The notes: a model not told the origin generated them from the sequence alone. A stretch of 5,419 bases of DNA from an uncultured Clostridia bacterium (GCA_946615495.1 CAMOHY010000175.1:1-5419), one strand, 5' to 3'; shown: positions 1-5,419, counted from the first letter of the stretch. A program made the numbers and translations.

Positions 1-380
1 TTCACCAGGCTCTGCACCGAATAATCGCATTTCACCCCGCGCACGGCCTCGATATCCAGGCGCGTCACGGGCTGGCGGTAGGCCACCACGGCCAGGGTTT
101 CCAGGGCGGATTGGGAAAGGCTTTGCTTTTGCACGGGCTGCAAAAGCCGCTCCACGTAGGGAGCGTATTCCGCCCGGGTGGACAATTGCACGTGCTCGCC
201 AAAGCGCTTGAGGGTAATGCCCCGCCGGTGGTAGCTGTAATCGCTGTCCAGGGCGGCGATGGCCAGCAGCGTTTCGCTTTCCGTGGCCTCCAGCGCCCGC
301 TGCAAATCCTTGATATTCACCGGCTCCCCGGCCACAAACAAAATGGCCTCGATCACATGGGCCAATTCAGACGTATCCAT
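1..380 (-). CDS. scpB: ScpB, segregation and condensation protein B (partial, C-terminus beyond left edge)
   Basis: ScpB is the winged-helix (kite) subunit that dimerises and binds the ScpA kleisin, forming the SMC-ScpAB condensin that compacts and separates the nucleoid. I translated the minus strand from the ATG at 380 and obtained 126 residues, about two thirds of a usual 180-200 aa protein. The N-terminus has the family pattern IEAILFVAGEPV (residues 10-21). Residues 88-116 carry LSQSALETLAVVAYRQPVTR followed by DIEAVRGV, the hallmark start of the second winged helix. The ATG overlaps the end of scpA by 14 nt. A purine-rich GGAGGGGG (393-400) lies 12 nt upstream inside scpA, a rather long spacing, and no better in-frame start lies near it. 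Translation is probably coupled to scpA. Identity is secure; the C-terminal third is not in the window. Confidence 0.95.
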   Translation of the reverse strand, partial: MDTSELAHVIEAILFVAGEPVNIKDLQRALEATESETLLAIAALDSDYSYHRRGITLKRFGEHVQLSTRAEYAPYVERLLQPVQKQSLSQSALETLAVVAYRQPVTRLDIEAVRGVKCDYSVQSLV

Positions 381-1119
381 CGATCTGCAAATCCCCCTCC
401 GCGGCGCCCTCCAGGGGCTCCAGCACCATTTCGCCAAAAATACCCTCCTGCTTTACGCCCGCCCGGCCCAGGCGCAGCAATTCCAGCAGAGCCAGGAACA
501 GCGTCACCACCTCGTCCCGGCTGGGCTCCGGGGAAAACAATTCCTCAAAGCGCACGGGGCCTTTTTTCAGCTTTTTCAAAATATGGGCGGTGCAGCGGGG
601 CACGGTGTATTCATCCCGCACGATGCGGCGGGCGGCGTGCACCGCTTCCTCCTCTTCCTCCGGCACGCGGGCCATTACCCGCGCGAAGGCGGAAAGCAGC
701 CCATCCATGGTAAGGCCCGTCAATTCCAGGTTGGCGGGCGGCAGGGGATATTCCTCCGGCAGCTTTTCAAACATCTGGGCCGCGGCCTTTTCAAAGCCCT
801 GCATATCCTGGGCGATTTGCTTGAAGCGCTGGTATTCCTCCAATTGGCGGATCAGGGCCTGCTCCGGGTCCTCCTCCTCCGGGGCGGGCGGCTTGGGCAG
901 CAGCGCCCGGCTTTTGATTTCCAGCAGCGTGGCCGCCATGGAAATGAAGGCGCTGGCATCGTCCATATCCAAGTCCGGCGCGTTCTGCACCGATTGGATA
1001 TACTGGTCCGTCACCTGGGAAACGAAAATATCCCGGATGTTGATTTTCGCTTTGCCAATCAGAAACAAAAGCATGTCCAGCGGCCCGTCAAACTGGCTCA
1101 AATGCAGCGTAAGCGCCAT
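367..1119 (-). CDS. scpA: ScpA, segregation and condensation protein A (kleisin)
   Basis: ScpA is the kleisin that bridges the two heads of the SMC dimer and binds ScpB, in the cytoplasmic condensin complex. The product is 250 aa, a normal length. Residues 9-20 (QFDGPLDMLLFL) and 24-71, ending in MAATLLEIKSRALLP at about 61-75, are the family signature of the N-terminal SMC-neck-binding domain. A proline- and glutamate-rich linker follows (76-86), then a helical middle region that would contact ScpB. A C-terminal winged helix with SRDEVVTLFLALLELLRLG (200-218) resembles the SMC-head-binding domain. The ATG at 1119 is preceded by TAAGGA 5 nt upstream; the TAA of that motif is the stop codon of the M50 peptidase gene. 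Its own TGA (367-369) lies inside the start of scpB. Gene order M50 peptidase-scpA-scpB is common in Clostridia. Confidence 0.97.
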   Translation of the reverse strand: MALTLHLSQFDGPLDMLLFLIGKAKINIRDIFVSQVTDQYIQSVQNAPDLDMDDASAFISMAATLLEIKSRALLPKPPAPEEEDPEQALIRQLEEYQRFKQIAQDMQGFEKAAAQMFEKLPEEYPLPPANLELTGLTMDGLLSAFARVMARVPEEEEEAVHAARRIVRDEYTVPRCTAHILKKLKKGPVRFEELFSPEPSRDEVVTLFLALLELLRLGRAGVKQEGIFGEMVLEPLEGAAEGDLQIDGYV

Positions 1120-1126
1120 AAAATCC

Positions 1127-2053
1127 TTACCCCAATCCGAATATCATCAGCAGCGCGCCCAGCACGCCGCCCTGCACAAAGGAAACCGCCTTGCCGATGG
1201 CCACGGAAAAAATATCCGTAAAATAGAACAGGGCCAGCATAGCCATCATAAGCAGGTTCACCACGCGGGCGGGAATATGCAGCCGGCCCCGCAGGAAAAT
1301 ATCGTTCACTACATGGTAGCCGTCCAGGGGCGGGATGGGAAGCAGGTTGAACACCGCCAAGCTCAGGTTAATGCGGGCAAAGAACATGAAAAACCGCTGC
1401 AAATAAATCATCCAGGGAAAGCGCAGGTAGGTGGAAAGCGCGTCCACCGTGAAATAATAGTCTCCGCCGCCAGAGTAGGCAATGCCCATACCCCGGAACT
1501 GCTGGGGCGTGAGCAGGCTCAAATACGCCTGGTTGCCGCTTACGCTCTGCACGTACTGGGTGGCCTTTTCCACGATTAGGGTTTCATCCCCGCTGAGGAT
1601 GGAATAAAAATTCACGCCTTCAAAGCCCAAAAATTCCCTGGGCGTGGTCAAGCTGCCCAAGGCCCACACCTCCGGCTTCCACATCAGCTGGTTCAGGCCG
1701 ATCATCAGCGCCGTGACAAAAAAGAACAGGCAAAAATTCATTGCCACCCCGGCAATGGACACCAGCAGGTCATCCCGCCGGAAGCGCTTGTAATTCCGGG
1801 GATTCACCGGCACGGGCCGGGCCCAGCCAAAGCCGAACAGCACCATAAACAGCGTGCCGATGGGGTCCAGATGCTTTAAGGGGTTAAAGGTGAGCCGCCC
1901 CATCATTTGGGCGGTAGGGTCGCCGCAGCGGTAGGCCACGTAGCCGTGGGCCAGCTCGTGCAGCGTCAGGGCGATCAAAATCGCCGGAATCTGATATAAT
2001 AAAACGATCAGCGTACCCACAGGGTCGCTGCGCAGGCCAGACAGAATACCCAA
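1127..2053 (-). CDS. Site-2-protease-like M50 family membrane metallopeptidase
   Basis: This is an integral membrane zinc metalloprotease related to YwhC/S2P-like peptidases, which cleave within the membrane; the substrate is unknown. From the start chosen here it has 308 residues. Residues 32-36 are HELAH, the HExxH zinc site, in a hydrophobic segment (14-40). GRLTFNPLKHLDPIGT (52-67) is typical of this subgroup. AGVAMN (101-106) matches the conserved small-residue-Asn motif. NLLPIPPLDG (236-245) supplies the third zinc ligand, Asp244. Further hydrophobic segments lie near 96-120, 222-240 and 264-283. I chose the TTG at 2053 because AAGGAG lies 10 nt upstream and the product then begins MGILSGLRSDPVG, as in relatives. 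An upstream in-frame TTG at 2116 would sit inside the promoter's -35 box. Oddity: about 130 residues separate the two catalytic motifs, more than usual. The TAA stop is part of the scpA ribosome binding site. Confidence 0.9.
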   Translation of the reverse strand: MGILSGLRSDPVGTLIVLLYQIPAILIALTLHELAHGYVAYRCGDPTAQMMGRLTFNPLKHLDPIGTLFMVLFGFGWARPVPVNPRNYKRFRRDDLLVSIAGVAMNFCLFFFVTALMIGLNQLMWKPEVWALGSLTTPREFLGFEGVNFYSILSGDETLIVEKATQYVQSVSGNQAYLSLLTPQQFRGMGIAYSGGGDYYFTVDALSTYLRFPWMIYLQRFFMFFARINLSLAVFNLLPIPPLDGYHVVNDIFLRGRLHIPARVVNLLMMAMLALFYFTDIFSVAIGKAVSFVQGGVLGALLMIFGLG

Positions 2054-2063
2054 ATTTCTTTTG

Positions 2064-2069
2064 CTCCTT
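2064..2069 (-). promoter_or_regulatory. Ribosome binding site AAGGAG deciding the M50 peptidase start
   Basis: On the minus strand GGGAAGGAG ends at 2064, 10 nt before an in-frame TTG at 2053. No ATG or GTG lies nearby in frame. The site lies downstream of the TATAAT promoter, so this TTG fits both transcription and translation signals. Confidence 0.75.
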
Positions 2070-2087
2070 CCCAAAAATACCGAAAAT

Positions 2088-2116
2088 ATTATAGCCGAAA
2101 AGAAGGGAAAACACAA
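2088..2116 (-). promoter_or_regulatory. Sigma-A-type promoter for the M50 peptidase-scpA-scpB cluster
   Basis: Read on the minus strand, TTGTGT (2116-2111, 4 of 6 matches to TTGACA) is followed by a 17-nt spacer and a perfect TATAAT (2093-2088). Transcription would begin near 2081, giving a leader of about 28 nt before the TTG start at 2053. The surrounding A+T-rich stretch stands out in a GC-rich window. Confidence 0.75.
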
Positions 2117-2122
2117 GTTTTT

Positions 2123-2143
2123 CGCAGGCGCGCTCCGCCTGCG
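2123..2143. terminator. GC-rich hairpin after the FAD oxidoreductase gene, possible terminator
   Basis: CGCAGGCG (2123-2130) and CGCCTGCG (2136-2143) form a perfect 8-bp stem with a 5-nt loop, starting 3 nt past the FAD enzyme's TAA stop. The position suits a terminator of the proA-FAD transcript. However, in that direction the stem is followed by AAAAACTTGTG rather than a T-run. The better T-rich tail (TTTATTTTTC from 2146) follows it on the plus strand. It may work in both directions, mainly on antisense transcripts, or only as an insulating stem. Confidence 0.5.
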
Positions 2144-2146
2144 CGT

Positions 2147-3649
2147 TTATTTTTCTTCCTTCCAATGCAGCTGAAAGCCCTTTTCCGCCAGCAGCGCCTG
2201 GAAATCCTCCATTCTGTCCTCCAGCACCTGGCGGGGCGCGCAGCCATGGCGCAGGCAGTAGGCCGCCAAATATCCGGCCGCCTCCCCCACCGTCCATTCC
2301 ACTGGGTGCAGGCGGAAGCAGCCGCCGGTGATGTGGGTGGCCCCGATGTTTTTGCAGGCGGGCAGCAAATTTTTCATCCGCACGGGAATCATGGCGGAAA
2401 GCGGTATTTCAAAGCGCTGGGCGCTTTGGTACATGCTGGTATGGGTGCGGGTGGTCAGGTGCAGGTCCATGGCGTAATGGCCCACGCCCACGCTGTCCCG
2501 CAGCCGCACGGGACGGGGATTCAGCCTTTCCGCGATTTCCTGCTCCCGGATGGTATGCAGGGCCAAAATGCGGCGGGATTCCCGGATATAGGGCGCCTTG
2601 GCCAGGCCGTCCTTGGTGCCGGTTTCCCCTCCGTCCAGGCGCACGGGATAGCCCTGCTCCCACAGCCAATAGGCACAGCAGCGGGTCAGCTCGCGGGCAA
2701 GGCGCAAATGCTCGGCCGCGCGGGGATTATCCACCACACTGCCCAGCACGTAATCGTTCTGGGGCCAGTTGAGCAGGCTGATTTCCGGCCGGCCGTCGGT
2801 ATAATAGGGCGGGTACTGGATGCGCCGGTAGCTCCACAATCCCAGAGGCTTATCCGGGTTTTCCCCGTCTCCAAAGGCAAAGCGGCTCAGGCCTTGGGCT
2901 CCAATGGCCGTCCAGCCCAGCAGGGGCACGCCGTCAATTTGCACGCGGGAAAATTCGCCGTAGCTGTCCGGCCTTTCCATGGGCTGGCGTTCCTTGTCCA
3001 ACGCGAGGGCGGCCACCCAGGTCACGGGCTGCTGGTCCTGGCTGTCGCCCTGCTGGGGCGCATGGGGCTCCTCCGTTTCCGCCCGGCTTTCCGCGCCCAC
3101 CCGGTACTCCGTGCCCGTCAGCGGCAGCAGATCGCCCATGTCCGTAGCGTCCAGAAAATAAGAAGCCCGAACGCAAATTTCCTCCCCGTCCCCGCCGCGC
3201 ACAGTAACAGACTCTACCTTGTCCTGCCGCACCTGGGCGGACACGCAGCGGGCGTTCCTTTGCAGCGTAAGCAGCCCTTGCTCCTCATAGGGGCGCAATT
3301 CTTCGCAGAGCAGCGCGTGGGCCAGGCGCGGGCTGTGGGCCAGGCGGCTCACCCAGCTGTTGCCGGGGCAGAAGCGGTCCTGCCCCCGCATGGCGGGGGA
3401 TGCCTGCGGCAGGCTCCTGTAATAGTCCCGCACCATTTTTCGATAGCGCAGATAGCTGGCCGTGGCCCCCTGCTCCTCAATCCAGTCATGCTCATCCGGC
3501 GGCACGGCCTGGCTGGTCAATTGCCCGCCGATCCAGTCCGTTTCTTCGCACAGGTACACCTTCAGCCCCATTTCGCAGGCTGCCCGCGCGGCCTGCACGC
3601 CGCCCAAGCTGCCGCCGATTACAGCCACGTCAAAGGATAAAACGTTCAT
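2147..3649 (-). CDS. FAD-dependent oxidoreductase, FAD_oxidored-type, substrate unknown
   Basis: This is a 500-residue cytoplasmic flavoprotein with no visible signal peptide or membrane segment. Its N-terminus is an FAD-binding Rossmann fold: FDVAVIGGSLGG (6-17), then an acidic strand end at LCEETDWIGGQLTSQ (33-47) whose Glu35 or Glu36 would bind the adenosine ribose. In GxGxxG terms the second glycine is Ser14. PPDEHDWIEE (50-59), YFLDATDMGDLLPL (164-177) and the C-terminal block LPACKNIGATHITGGC (429-444) with HPVEWTVGEAAG (448-459) match the FAD_oxidored (PF12831-like) family as I know it. Members have no settled reaction. I used the ATG at 3649 because AGGAGG precedes it by 7 nt. A GTG at 3685 overlapping the proA stop would add 12 residues but lacks a clear binding site. 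The gene starts 32 nt after proA with no terminator between them, so cotranscription is likely; a functional link to proline synthesis is unproven. Confidence 0.88.
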   Translation of the reverse strand: MNVLSFDVAVIGGSLGGVQAARAACEMGLKVYLCEETDWIGGQLTSQAVPPDEHDWIEEQGATASYLRYRKMVRDYYRSLPQASPAMRGQDRFCPGNSWVSRLAHSPRLAHALLCEELRPYEEQGLLTLQRNARCVSAQVRQDKVESVTVRGGDGEEICVRASYFLDATDMGDLLPLTGTEYRVGAESRAETEEPHAPQQGDSQDQQPVTWVAALALDKERQPMERPDSYGEFSRVQIDGVPLLGWTAIGAQGLSRFAFGDGENPDKPLGLWSYRRIQYPPYYTDGRPEISLLNWPQNDYVLGSVVDNPRAAEHLRLARELTRCCAYWLWEQGYPVRLDGGETGTKDGLAKAPYIRESRRILALHTIREQEIAERLNPRPVRLRDSVGVGHYAMDLHLTTRTHTSMYQSAQRFEIPLSAMIPVRMKNLLPACKNIGATHITGGCFRLHPVEWTVGEAAGYLAAYCLRHGCAPRQVLEDRMEDFQALLAEKGFQLHWKEEK

Positions 3650-3656
3650 CCGTCCG

Positions 3657-3662
3657 CCTCCT
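3657..3662 (-). promoter_or_regulatory. Consensus AGGAGG ribosome binding site deciding the FAD oxidoreductase start
   Basis: AGGAGG on the minus strand lies 7 nt upstream of the ATG at 3649, an ideal spacing. This argues against the longer reading from GTG at 3685. It also shows that the gene has independent initiation within the proA transcript. Confidence 0.85.
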
Positions 3663-3681
3663 GAGTATAGAGAGGAATCGT

Positions 3682-4956
3682 TCACAGGTCCCGATGGGTA
3701 TAATGAATGGCGCCGTTCACGGTGTCCTCCACCGTTTGGCCGGAGCCCAACAGATGATATTTATACGTGCACAGCCCCTCCAGCCCCACGGGGCCGCGGG
3801 CATGCAGCTTGCCGGTGGCGATGCCCACCTCGGCGCCAAAGCCATAGCGGAAGCCGTCGGCAAAGCGGGTGGAGCAGTTCACATACACCCCGGCGCTGTC
3901 CACCCCCGCCAAGAAGCGCCGCTGGGCCGCCTCATCCTGGGCAATGATGGCGTCGGTGTGGTGGGACCCAAAATGGTTGATATGCGCGATGGCTTCCTCC
4001 AGGGAATCCACCACCTTAATGGACAATATAGCGTCCAGATATTCCGTGGCCCAATCCTCCCCGGCGGCGGGACGGCAGGAAATCAGCGCCCGCGTCCTTT
4101 CGTCGCCCCGAAGCTCCACCCCCTTTTTCTTCAGCGCTTCCGCGCAGGGCGGCAGGAAAGCGCCGGCGATGTCCCGGTGCACCAGCAGCGTTTCCGTGGC
4201 GTTGCACACGGCCAGGGCCTGCGTTTTGGCGTCCACCACCACGCGCACCGCCATGTCCACTGCCGCGGAAGCGTCCACATAGGTGTGGCACAGCCCTTCC
4301 GCGTGGCCCATGACGGGGATGCGGGTATGATCCATAATATAGCGGACGAAGGCGTTGCTGCCGCGGGGGATAATAAGGTCGATGCTCTCATCCTGGGAGA
4401 GCATATCGTTCACGTCGTCGCGGCTTTCCAGCAGCGTGGCCCAGCCGTCGGGCAGAATGCCCGCGGCCCCCTCCCGCATGGCGGCCATCAGGGCGCGGTT
4501 GGTGCGCAGCGCCTCCCGGCCGCCCTTGAGCAGCGCGGCGTTTCCGCTTTTGAGGCACAGGGAAGCAATTTGCACCAGCGCGTCGGGCCGGGATTCAAAG
4601 ATCACGCCGATCACGCCAATGGGGCAGCTGACCCGGTACAAATTCAGCCCAGGGCTCAATTCCCGCGCCAGGGACACCCGGCCCAGCGGGTCCGGCAGCG
4701 ACAAGAGGGAATTCAGGCCGCCGAGCACGTCCCTCAGTTTCCCTTCGTCAAATTTCAGCCGCTTGAGCAGCGGCGCGGCCAGGCTTTCTTCCGCGGCCTG
4801 AGCCATATCCAAAGCGTTTTGCGCAAATATATCCGCCGCGTTTTTTTTAATTGCCGCCTGAATGCCCCGCAGCGCGGCGTTCCGTTCCTCCAGGCTCAGC
4901 GCGGACAAGGTATAAGAGGCCTGCCGGGCGCTGACGGCCCATTGCTTTTCCTGCAT
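3682..4956 (-). CDS. proA: ProA, gamma-glutamyl phosphate reductase (glutamate-5-semialdehyde dehydrogenase)
   Basis: ProA reduces gamma-glutamyl phosphate with NADPH to glutamate-5-semialdehyde, the second step of proline synthesis from glutamate, in the cytoplasm. The product has 424 residues, close to the usual 410-420, in the aldehyde dehydrogenase fold. Counting from the ATG at 4956, VSCPIGVIGVIFESRPD (109-125) and GNAALLKGGREA (138-149) form the cofactor-binding core. AVCNATETLLV (249-259) carries the expected catalytic Cys251. VDSAGVYVNCSTRFADG (352-368) and LHARGPVGLEGL (384-395) are conserved C-terminal blocks. An ATG at 4962 would add two residues, but GGGAGGG would then be only 1 nt or less from it; the start at 4956 has 7 nt from GGAGG. 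proB, often adjacent, is not beside it here: smpB is divergent upstream and the FAD enzyme follows. No key residue is missing. Confidence 0.97.
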   Translation of the reverse strand: MQEKQWAVSARQASYTLSALSLEERNAALRGIQAAIKKNAADIFAQNALDMAQAAEESLAAPLLKRLKFDEGKLRDVLGGLNSLLSLPDPLGRVSLARELSPGLNLYRVSCPIGVIGVIFESRPDALVQIASLCLKSGNAALLKGGREALRTNRALMAAMREGAAGILPDGWATLLESRDDVNDMLSQDESIDLIIPRGSNAFVRYIMDHTRIPVMGHAEGLCHTYVDASAAVDMAVRVVVDAKTQALAVCNATETLLVHRDIAGAFLPPCAEALKKKGVELRGDERTRALISCRPAAGEDWATEYLDAILSIKVVDSLEEAIAHINHFGSHHTDAIIAQDEAAQRRFLAGVDSAGVYVNCSTRFADGFRYGFGAEVGIATGKLHARGPVGLEGLCTYKYHLLGSGQTVEDTVNGAIHYTHRDL

Positions 4957-4962
4957 GCTCAT

Positions 4963-4970
4963 CCCTCCCT
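4963..4970 (-). promoter_or_regulatory. Ribosome binding site AGGGAGGG deciding the proA start
   Basis: The minus strand reads AGGGAGGG directly before ATGAGCATG. GGAGG (4968-4964) is 7 nt from the second ATG (4956) but only 1 nt from the first (4962). The predicted transcription start near 4970 puts this site at the very 5' end of the message, a leader of only about 14 nt. Confidence 0.7.
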
Positions 4971-4976
4971 GAGCAT

Positions 4977-5005
4977 ATTATACACGATGAAACCCGCCAT
5001 TGCAA
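4977..5005 (-). promoter_or_regulatory. Sigma-A-type promoter for proA (and probably the FAD oxidoreductase)
   Basis: On the minus strand TTGCAA (5005-5000, 4 of 6 matches to TTGACA) is followed by 17 nt and a perfect TATAAT (4982-4977). The expected start is an A near 4970. The -35 hexamer is its own reverse complement and is the same six bases as the -35 of the smpB promoter. Confidence 0.75.
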
Positions 5006-5028
5006 TTCCATTTGTTTTGTGGTACAAT
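5000..5028 (+). promoter_or_regulatory. Sigma-A-type promoter for smpB with extended -10
   Basis: TTGCAA (5000-5005), a 17-nt spacer and TACAAT (5023-5028, 5 of 6 matches) make a well-spaced promoter. TG at 5020-5021 with one base before the hexamer gives an extended -10. Transcription would start near 5035, leaving about 33 nt before the smpB start. Confidence 0.72.
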
Positions 5029-5057
5029 CATGGCTGCACCACGGAGAAGGACAGCTG

Positions 5058-5064
5058 AAGGAGG
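5058..5064 (+). promoter_or_regulatory. Ribosome binding site AAGGAGG of smpB
   Basis: AAGGAGG is a full-strength match to the anti-SD. It is only 3 nt from the ATG at 5068 but 9 nt from an in-frame GTG at 5074, so the spacing favours the GTG while the codon favours the ATG. Confidence 0.75.
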
Positions 5065-5067
5065 GAA

Positions 5068-5419
5068 ATGCCGGTGGCCAAGAAAAAGGGCGTCAAGCCC
5101 ATCGCGCAAAACAAAAAAGCCCGGCATGACTACTTCATCGAAGAAAGCATTGAGTGCGGCATCGAATTGAAGGGCACGGAAGTAAAGTCCATGCGTCAGG
5201 GCAAGGTGAACCTGAAGGAAAGCTTCGCCATGGTAAAAAACGGCGAAATCTTTGTTCAGGGCATGCACATCAGCCCCTACGAGCAGGGAAACATCTTTAA
5301 CACCGACCCGCTGCGTCCCAAGCGCCTTTTGCTGCATAAAAGCGAAATCCGCAAGCTGGGCAGCCAGGTGCAGCGGCAGGGCTACGCCCTGGTGCCGCTG
5401 GATGTGTACCTGAAGGACG
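5068..5419 (+). CDS. smpB: SmpB, SsrA (tmRNA)-binding protein (partial, C-terminus beyond right edge)
   Basis: SmpB binds the tRNA-like part of tmRNA and takes it to ribosomes stalled on broken messages for trans-translation. The 117 residues in the window cover most of a usual 150-160 aa protein. Residues 12-25 (IAQNKKARHDYFIE), 31-51 (GIELKGTEVKSMRQGKVNLKE), 66-75 (MHISPYEQGN) and 79-96 (TDPLRPKRLLLHKSEIRK) match the oligonucleotide-binding barrel of the family almost without gaps. YALVPLDVYLKD (106-117) is the last strand present; the basic C-terminal tail that enters the mRNA channel is outside the window. The start could instead be GTG at 5074, giving the common family beginning MAKKKG and better binding-site spacing; the ATG is used for maximum extent. 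The tmRNA gene itself is not visible here. Identity is secure. Confidence 0.97.
   Translation, partial: MPVAKKKGVKPIAQNKKARHDYFIEESIECGIELKGTEVKSMRQGKVNLKESFAMVKNGEIFVQGMHISPYEQGNIFNTDPLRPKRLLLHKSEIRKLGSQVQRQGYALVPLDVYLKD

Noticed and set aside
259..1579. Plus-strand frames over scpA and the M50 peptidase gene
   Set aside because: They are antisense shadows of genes with secure identity and show no motif of their own.
2080..2101. Two CCGAAAA direct repeats (plus-strand reading) flanking the M50 -10 box, 15 bp apart
   Set aside because: Only 7 bp each, without symmetry and in an A-rich stretch; chance is a sufficient explanation.
1884..2297. A 137-codon minus-strand frame bridging the FAD and M50 genes
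   Set aside because: It overlaps both genes out of frame, crosses the hairpin and promoter, and starts with a glycine-rich low-complexity stretch.
2165..3640. A 491-codon plus-strand open frame opposite the FAD oxidoreductase gene
   Set aside because: It mirrors the codon structure of the minus-strand gene, has no recognisable domain, and no ribosome binding site or promoter precedes it.
3650..3685. A longer FAD oxidoreductase starting at GTG 3685, overlapping the proA stop
   Set aside because: The 12 added residues precede the normal Rossmann start, and the consensus AGGAGG at 3657-3662 is ideally placed for the ATG at 3649.
3400..5058. A 552-codon open frame on the plus strand opposite proA and the 5' part of the FAD oxidoreductase gene
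   Set aside because: It is antisense to two clearly recognisable genes, its translation has low-complexity Pro/Arg/His/Gly-rich composition, and no family motif is visible. Long antisense frames are expected where third positions are GC-rich.
5030..5070. An ATG at 5030 that could begin a small upstream frame before smpB
   Set aside because: It lies at or upstream of the predicted transcription start, has no ribosome binding site, and runs out of frame into smpB without a recognisable product.
4978..5337. A 119-codon minus-strand frame opposite smpB
   Set aside because: It is antisense to SmpB, whose plus-strand translation matches the family across its whole length, and it also crosses the divergent promoter region.

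Overview
The window reads as a GC-rich, tightly packed chromosomal segment of a member of the Bacillota, most likely an uncultured or gut-type Clostridia. The reasons are the M50 peptidase-scpA-scpB gene order, strong AGGAGG-type ribosome binding sites, sigma-A-like promoters, and protein sequences of a clostridial type. The taxon is an inference. I see no rRNA, tRNA, CRISPR array, insertion sequence or phage gene. Almost every base is coding; the two longest gaps are about 111 and 93 nt, and both carry promoters.

Layout, left to right. Positions 1-2053 hold a minus-strand cluster transcribed right to left: a site-2-protease-like M50 membrane peptidase, then scpA, then scpB, which runs off the left edge. 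The three genes are separated by 7 nt and then overlap by 14 nt. The cluster has its own promoter at 2088-2116, and a GC-rich hairpin at 2123-2143 separates it from the gene upstream. Positions 2147-3649 hold a minus-strand FAD-dependent oxidoreductase of unknown substrate. It lies 32 nt downstream of proA (3682-4956, minus strand), so the two probably form one transcript. From about 5068 to the right edge is the start of smpB on the plus strand.

The genes are mostly housekeeping. ScpA and ScpB are the kleisin and kite subunits of the SMC condensin. ProA makes glutamate-5-semialdehyde for proline synthesis. SmpB delivers tmRNA to stalled ribosomes. The FAD enzyme and the M50 peptidase have no assigned substrate.

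The most interesting feature is the proA/smpB divergent intergenic region. One palindromic hexamer, TTGCAA (5000-5005), sits exactly 17 bp from a -10 box on each side: TATAAT toward proA and TACAAT, with an extended TG motif, toward smpB. If both promoters are real they share one -35 element and could not be occupied by RNA polymerase at the same time. I found no clear sign of a wholly new biological system. The remaining observations concern start sites, an insertion in the M50 peptidase, an unusually oriented hairpin, and the proA-FAD enzyme pairing.
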